Positions 6,012 through 9,895 of a DNA stretch of 9,895 nt are shown here, one piece after another; positions within the stretch are counted from its first letter, which is position 1; each line of letters opens with the position of its first letter. A model generated the notes under the pieces. It made no database searches, had not been told where the DNA came from, and saw only the letters and a list, made by a program, of their open reading frames with translations. Position numbers and translations under genes: made by a program. Origin of the DNA: Pseudomonadota bacterium (GTDB taxonomy: Bacteria; Pseudomonadota; Gammaproteobacteria; Burkholderiales; Sulfuricellaceae). The stretch covers positions 1 to 9,895 of the forward strand of contig JAJXTJ010000016.1 of assembly GCA_021783895.1 (NCBI GenBank), written 5' to 3'.

Positions 6012-6831
6012 TTTTTCCCAGATGGCCGCTGCCTATCAGCACCGTGCCGTGGTCCAGCAATCGGCGGGCGAAACTCTGCTGGAGATGCTGGCCATCAAAC
6101 CCGGCGAAGACGTTCTCGACCTGGCCTGCGGCCCCGGCGCCCTGACCGCGCGTATCCGTGGACGCACCAACGGACGGGTTGTCGGCTGCGACGCCGCTAC
6201 GGGGATGATTACCGAGGCGCGTTCCCAACATGGCGGCGCTGGCGTTGAATTCGTCGAGTCCGATGCGGCAAGGCTGCCGTTCGCCGCCGAATTCGATGCA
6301 ATCTACTGCAATTCTGCGTTCCAGTGGTTCGGCGATTCCGCCGCCGTATTGTCCGGCTGCCTCACCGCGCTTCGCCCCGGCGGCAGGATGGCGATGCAGG
6401 CACCGGCCAAAAGCGATTTTTGTCCCAACTTCATCGCGGCAGTCGGGGAATTGCGGCAGCACGACGACACGCGCGAGGTTTTTTCCCGCTTCAGGTCACC
6501 GTGGCGGTTCTTGGAAAATGCCGGGAATTATGCCCGCCTGTTTGCCGATGCCGGCTTCACGGTAACGGAAGGCCGCATGGAAGCCGTTGCCAACCGTTGT
6601 TCCCCGCAACAGGCGATGCAAATCTTCCTGTCCGGCGCGGCGGTAGCCTACCTGAACCCGCGATATTACGAAGGCGGCGTACCGGCGAATTTCCTTGCAC
6701 GCGCCGCAAGAATCGTCGCCGCTGCGCTGGATCGCCAGTGCGGAACGGATGGCATGATTGAGCTGACGTTCCACCGTGTGTTCGTGCTGGCATGCAAGGC
6801 AGGTGAAGGACCCCGTCTGCCCCGCCGATAA
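6004..6831 (+). CDS. Class I SAM-dependent methyltransferase, substrate unknown
   Basis: This 275-aa protein has the Rossmann-type methyltransferase core in its first half. Motif I VLDLACGPG (residues 37-45) binds S-adenosylmethionine. GCDAA with Asp63 is the acidic ribose-binding position. ESDAARLPF (85-93) and FDAIYCNSAFQWF (97-109) are the next motifs, and LRPGGRM (123-129) is the post-core strand. The arrangement 'N-x-A-x-Q-W' followed by a variable C-terminal half resembles trans-aconitate methyltransferase (Tam) and BioC-like enzymes, but the C-terminal half (about 130-275) is not diagnostic to me. It overlaps leuA by 8 bp and has its own AAGGAG, so it is likely co-transcribed and coupled with leuA. 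A link to leucine metabolism is inference only. It converges on the next gene with an 8-bp gap. Confidence 0.9.
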   Translation: MADFSQMAAAYQHRAVVQQSAGETLLEMLAIKPGEDVLDLACGPGALTARIRGRTNGRVVGCDAATGMITEARSQHGGAGVEFVESDAARLPFAAEFDAIYCNSAFQWFGDSAAVLSGCLTALRPGGRMAMQAPAKSDFCPNFIAAVGELRQHDDTREVFSRFRSPWRFLENAGNYARLFADAGFTVTEGRMEAVANRCSPQQAMQIFLSGAAVAYLNPRYYEGGVPANFLARAARIVAAALDRQCGTDGMIELTFHRVFVLACKAGEGPRLPRR

Positions 6832-6839
6832 ACCAAACG

Positions 6840-7472
6840 TTACCCGCCCAGCAACCCGCTCTGCGCGATGCCGTCGAATATGAACTGCACCGCCAGGGCG
6901 GCCAGCAGGATGCCGAAAATCCGGTTGATCACCTGCATGCCTGTCACGCCGAGAAGGCGGTGGATCTGGCTGGCGGTGAGCATGGCAACGAAGGTCACCA
7001 GCATGATGGCGAGGAGGGCCGCCAGAACGGCCAGCTGATGCGTGATCTGCCCCTCGGCATTCGCCATCAGCAGGATGGCCGCGCCGATGGCGCCGGGTCC
7101 GGCAATCAGGGGAGTGGCAAGAGGAAACACGGCAATGTCATGCTTGTGCTCGGCCTCCTTATCTTCCTCATCCGTCGTTGATGTGGCGCCGGACGTGCGA
7201 GCGAACACCATATCGATGCTGATCAGCAGCAGCAAAACGCCGCCAGCCGTCCTCAACGCCGCCAGAGAAATACCCATCCCGGCCAGCAGAAATTTCCCGA
7301 GCAGGGCGAAAACCAGCAGGATCGCCGTGGCGATCACGATTCCTCGGATAGCGATGGAACGCCGCTCGGCAGGGGCGGCTGTTGCCGTCAAGGCGGCGAA
7401 CATCGCCGCCACATCTATCGGGGCGACCGTAGCAAAGAAAGTCGCCAGGGCAATGCCCGCTGTCTCAAACAT
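6840..7472 (-). CDS. MarC-family integral membrane protein (UPF0056)
   Basis: MarC-family proteins are small inner-membrane proteins of poorly known function, sometimes called NAAT-family amino acid transporters; an older link to multiple antibiotic resistance has been withdrawn. The 210-aa product has six likely membrane segments, at about residues 5-30, 41-60, 65-90, 114-137, 145-168 and 183-203. Family signatures are seen: ATVAPID near the first helix, FPLATPLIAGPGAIG at 116-130, and INRIFGILLAALAVQFIFDGI at the end. A charged, His- and acid-rich cytoplasmic or periplasmic loop lies at 91-112. GAGGG sits 5 nt before the ATG. The gene is divergent from dusB and convergent with the methyltransferase. 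No terminator hairpin is visible in the 8-bp gap at its 3' end. Confidence 0.93.
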   Translation of the reverse strand: MFETAGIALATFFATVAPIDVAAMFAALTATAAPAERRSIAIRGIVIATAILLVFALLGKFLLAGMGISLAALRTAGGVLLLLISIDMVFARTSGATSTTDEEDKEAEHKHDIAVFPLATPLIAGPGAIGAAILLMANAEGQITHQLAVLAALLAIMLVTFVAMLTASQIHRLLGVTGMQVINRIFGILLAALAVQFIFDGIAQSGLLGG

Positions 7473-7607
7473 TCACGCCCTCGTTGTTTTGCCGCACATC
7501 ATTGGTTTAAGCACATATTTTGGGGCTGCACCGATCAAACGATAACACGCTACTGTGCCACGCTTTACCCAAGCACCCCAACCCTTTCCCGGCAACGGGT
7601 TTGGGAT

Positions 7608-7613
7608 TACAAT
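7608..7613 (+). promoter_or_regulatory. Possible -10 element for dusB-fis(-purH) with GC-rich discriminator
   Basis: TACAAT (5 of 6 to consensus) lies 28 bp before the dusB ATG and is followed by the GC-rich discriminator ACCGGCC. Such discriminators are typical of promoters under stringent and growth-rate control, as known for the dusB-fis promoter of enterobacteria. The -35 region (near 7585-7590, TTTCCC) is poor, which leaves the call tentative. The rest of the marC-dusB spacer shows nothing else firm. Confidence 0.35.
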
Positions 7614-7641
7614 ACCGGCCTTCCCGCTCAAAAAATAAGCA

Positions 7642-8643
7642 ATGAAAATCGGCCCCTATTCCCTGAATAGCAATTTGGTCGTCGCCCCCATGGCGGGAGT
7701 GACCGACCGTCCTTTCCGCAAGCTGTGCCGCAGCTTCGGCGCGGGACTTGCCGTGTCGGAGATGGTCGCCTCGAATTCCCTGCTCTATGGCAGCGAGAAA
7801 ACCAAGCGCCGGGCCGACAACGCGGGAGAATCCGAGCCGGTGTCGGTGCAGATCGTCGGCGCCGATCCGGCGATGCTGGCGGAAGCAGCGAAATACAACG
7901 CCGACCGTGGCGCCCAGATCATCGACATCAACATGGGCTGCCCGGCGAAGAAAATCTGCAACGTCATGGCCGGCTCGGCGCTGCTGCAGAACGAACCGCT
8001 GGTGGCGCGCATCCTGGAAGCGGTGGTAAGGGCGGTGGATGTGCCGGTGACCCTGAAGATACGCACCGGCTGGGACAAGAACAACCGCAACGCGATCAAC
8101 GTGGCGCGCATCGCCGAGGAGTCCGGCATTCTGGCGTTGGCCATCCACGGCCGCACCCGCGCCTGCGGCTACAGCGGCGACGCCGAGTACGACACCATCG
8201 CTGCGGTCAAGGCTGAAATCCATATTCCAGTGATCGCCAACGGCGATATCACCACACCGCAAAAAGCCAAATTCGTGTTCGACTACACTCGTGCCGACGC
8301 CGTCATGATCGGCCGTGCGGCTCAGGGCCGGCCCTGGATTTTCCGCGACATCGCCCATTATCTCAAAACCGGTGAACTGCTGCCGCACCCCGATGTGGTC
8401 GAGACCCACGGCCTGCTGAACAGCCACCTGCACGAGCTTTACGCCTTCTATGGCGAACATACCGGCGTGCGCATGGCGCGCAAGCACATTGCCTGGTACA
8501 CACGGGGTCTGCCGGATTCCGCCGGGTTCCGCCATGCCATGAACCAGTTGCAATCCACCCGCGAGCAATTGGCCTCCGTCGAGCGCTTCTTTGCCGAGTC
8601 GGCAGCACACACTTACATGATGGAAAACGAGATGGCGGCATGA
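7642..8643 (+). CDS. dusB: tRNA-dihydrouridine synthase B
   Basis: DusB is an FMN-dependent enzyme that reduces uridine to dihydrouridine in the D-loop of tRNAs, using NADPH. The 333-aa length is normal. The TIM-barrel domain shows VVAPMAGVTDRPFR (residues 13-26, FMN-binding start), VSEMVAS, DINMGCPAKKICN with the catalytic cysteine at codon 100 (nt 7939-7941), LKIRTGW, AIHGRTR, ANGDI and IGRAAQGRPWIF (FMN phosphate binding). The helical tRNA-binding C-terminal domain follows, with RMARKHIAWY. No strong Shine-Dalgarno is seen before the ATG. The stop TGA overlaps the fis ATG (ATGA), the classic dusB-fis arrangement of gamma- and betaproteobacteria, and this context supports DusB over DusA or DusC. 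Confidence 0.97.
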   Translation: MKIGPYSLNSNLVVAPMAGVTDRPFRKLCRSFGAGLAVSEMVASNSLLYGSEKTKRRADNAGESEPVSVQIVGADPAMLAEAAKYNADRGAQIIDINMGCPAKKICNVMAGSALLQNEPLVARILEAVVRAVDVPVTLKIRTGWDKNNRNAINVARIAEESGILALAIHGRTRACGYSGDAEYDTIAAVKAEIHIPVIANGDITTPQKAKFVFDYTRADAVMIGRAAQGRPWIFRDIAHYLKTGELLPHPDVVETHGLLNSHLHELYAFYGEHTGVRMARKHIAWYTRGLPDSAGFRHAMNQLQSTREQLASVERFFAESAAHTYMMENEMAA

Positions 8644-8876
8644 TCAACGAAAACGAAATTTCGGCCTGCGTGCGCAAAGCGTTGGAAGGCTACTTCAAGG
8701 ATCTGGACGGGGAAAAGCCCTGCGCCATCTATGAAATGGTGGTGGGATGCGTGGAAAAACCGCTGTTGCGGGTCATCCTCGACCATGCCCAAGGCAACCA
8801 GACCCGCGCCGCCGAAATCCTCGGCCTCAACCGCAACACCCTGCGCAAGAAAATGAAAACCCACGGGATCAAATAA
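8640..8876 (+). CDS. fis: Nucleoid-associated protein Fis
   Basis: Fis is a dimeric DNA-bending protein that shapes the nucleoid and controls rRNA, recombination and growth-phase genes. This product has 78 residues, against 98 in E. coli; the shorter N-terminus is usual in betaproteobacteria. The C-terminal helix-turn-helix is clear: GNQTRAAEILGLNRNTLRKK (about residues 52-71), followed by MKTHGIK. The helices before it (PLLRVILDHAQ) form the dimer core. The ATG overlaps the dusB stop (ATGA), so translation is coupled and no separate Shine-Dalgarno of note is seen. Expression from the dusB promoter is expected. Confidence 0.96.
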   Translation: MINENEISACVRKALEGYFKDLDGEKPCAIYEMVVGCVEKPLLRVILDHAQGNQTRAAEILGLNRNTLRKKMKTHGIK

Positions 8877-8880
8877 CCCA

Positions 8881-8975
8881 TGGTGAGGCGTGAGGAGTTA
8901 GGCGTGAGGAGTCAAAGTCAAAAGCGATACCGCCTCGGGTTTTACTCCTCACTCCTAACCTCTTACCCCTCACCA
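8881..8975. repeat. Heptamer-built inverted repeat between fis and purH
   Basis: The left arm (8881-8912) and right arm (8944-8975) are inverted copies of 32 bp that match at 27 positions, around a 31-bp loop. Each arm is made of degenerate 7-bp units: GTGAGGN on the left and its complement, CTCACTCCT-like, on the right. The left arm also contains a direct 13-bp duplication, AGGCGTGAGGAGT, at 8886-8898 and 8900-8912. The element starts 4 bp after the fis stop and ends 14 bp before the purH ATG, filling nearly the whole spacer. In RNA it could fold into a long stem that separates fis from purH expression. Confidence 0.85.
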
Positions 8976-8989
8976 CCTCAGGATTCAAC

Positions 8990-9895
8990 ATGACCAAAAT
9001 CAGTCGCGCCCTCATCAGCGTTTCCGACAAATCCGGCGTCCTCGAATTCGCCAAGACCCTGCGCCGGTTCGGCGTGGAAATCCTGTCCACCGGCGGTACC
9101 GCAAAAATGCTCGCTGATGCGGGAGTGGCTGTCACGGAAGTAGGCGATTACACCGGCTTTCCGGAAATGCTCGACGGCCGGGTCAAGACCCTGCATCCGA
9201 AAGTGCATGGCGGCATCCTGTACCGCCGCGACCTGCAGGCCCACGTGTCGGCTGCGGCCAGCGCCGGCATCCCGCCGATCGACCTGGTGGTCGTCAACCT
9301 CTATCCGTTCCGCGCCGCCATCGCCAAACCCGACTGTTCGCTGGAAGATGCGATCGAGAACATCGACATCGGCGGGCCGACCATGGTGCGCGCCGCCGCC
9401 AAGAACCACCGCGATGTGGCGGTGGTGACCGACCCGGCGGACTACACCGCGCTCGGGGCTGAAATGCAGGCCAATGGCGGGGCGCTCAGCGCCGAAACCA
9501 AATTCAGGCTGGCGGTGAAAGCGTTCTCCCACACCGCCGAATACGACGGCGCGATCAGCAACTACCTCACCGCCATCGGCCCGGACGGCAGCAAACAACA
9601 ATTTCCGGATCGGCTCAACTTCCAGTTCGCCAAGGCCCAGGGCATGCGCTATGGCGAAAACCCGCACCAGCAGGCCGCGTTCTATGTTGCCACCGGCGAG
9701 AAGGGGGCGAGCATCGCCACCGCCCGCCAGCTGCAAGGCAAAGAGCTGTCCTACAACAACATCGGCGATGCCGATGCCGCACTGGAATGCGTGAAGCAGT
9801 TCGACGCCGCACCCGCCTGCGTCATCGTCAAGCACGCCAACCCCTGCGGCGTGGCCTATGGCGCCAACCTGCTGGAAGCCTATGACCGCGCCTAC
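8990..9895 (+). CDS. purH: Bifunctional purine biosynthesis protein PurH, 3'-truncated by the window edge
   Basis: PurH carries out the last two steps of IMP synthesis: formyl transfer to AICAR, then cyclisation. The first 302 codons are present, of about 520-530 in the family, and the frame is open to the end of the window. The N-terminal IMP cyclohydrolase (MGS-like) domain covers about residues 1-145, with [34 protein letters not shown] (64-76) and VVVNLYPF. The AICAR transformylase domain begins after about residue 190, with [12 protein letters not shown] (218-229) and the conserved VKHANPCG, whose Lys281-His282 pair is at the catalytic site in this family. AGGA at 8980-8983 lies 6 nt before the ATG, just outside the upstream inverted repeat. 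The dusB-fis-purH order is conserved in many betaproteobacteria. Confidence 0.97.
   Translation, partial: MTKISRALISVSDKSGVLEFAKTLRRFGVEILSTGGTAKMLADAGVAVTEVGDYTGFPEMLDGRVKTLHPKVHGGILYRRDLQAHVSAAASAGIPPIDLVVVNLYPFRAAIAKPDCSLEDAIENIDIGGPTMVRAAAKNHRDVAVVTDPADYTALGAEMQANGGALSAETKFRLAVKAFSHTAEYDGAISNYLTAIGPDGSKQQFPDRLNFQFAKAQGMRYGENPHQQAAFYVATGEKGASIATARQLQGKELSYNNIGDADAALECVKQFDAAPACVIVKHANPCGVAYGANLLEAYDRAY

Noticed and set aside
7540..7562. Minus-strand TGGCAC as a sigma-54 promoter for marC
   Set aside because: The GC dinucleotide required at the correct -12 distance is not there.
7507..8610. 367-aa open frame opposite dusB
   Set aside because: It is a shadow of dusB with no recognisable domain; dusB has all its conserved residues in the plus-strand frame.
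8881..8975. CRISPR-like array between fis and purH
   Set aside because: Units are 7 bp, contiguous and inverted in the second half, with no unique spacers of regular length and no cas genes.
8978..9835. 285-aa open frame opposite purH
   Set aside because: It is antisense to well-conserved PurH motifs and has no independent support.

Overview
The window looks like chromosome of a GC-rich betaproteobacterium. The pointers are the dusB-fis-purH order, a short Fis (78 aa), the long class of LeuA (562 aa), and short palindromic and heptameric repeats between genes. A Nitrosomonadales-like lineage is a guess; no gene here fixes the genus. Both ends cut genes: polA lacks its 5' end and purH lacks its 3' end.

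Layout. 1-2256: most of DNA polymerase I (polA), with a seven-unit heptanucleotide repeat inside the linker between its 5' nuclease and Klenow parts. 2257-2466: gene-free spacer with a two-hairpin repeat (2295-2408). 2467-3413: a more AT-rich accessory block with a compact HicA-HicB toxin-antitoxin pair, then a 154-aa protein carrying an R-x5-H motif that suggests a HEPN-type RNase. 3531-4001 (minus): an Lrp/AsnC-family regulator, with a 12-bp hairpin just past its stop codon. 4002-4322: the divergent lrp-leuA spacer. It holds an inverted repeat with 21-bp arms whose loop contains a perfect TATAAT, and two small palindromes that could be operators. 4323-6831: leuA and an overlapping SAM-dependent methyltransferase, probably co-transcribed. 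6840-7472 (minus): a MarC-family membrane protein. 7642-9895: dusB, fis (ATGA overlap) and purH, with a 32-bp-arm inverted repeat built of heptamers between fis and purH.

How the genes work together. Most are housekeeping: DNA repair and replication (polA), leucine biosynthesis (leuA), tRNA modification (dusB), nucleoid and growth-rate control (fis) and purine synthesis (purH). The Lrp-type regulator is divergent from leuA and may control it. The hicAB/HEPN block is the only clearly accessory part. I did not find a clear multi-gene novel system. The points most worth a second look are the HEPN-like protein next to HicAB, the apparently leaderless hicA start, and the several small repeat elements placed at gene borders, one inside a coding sequence and one carrying a promoter-like sequence.
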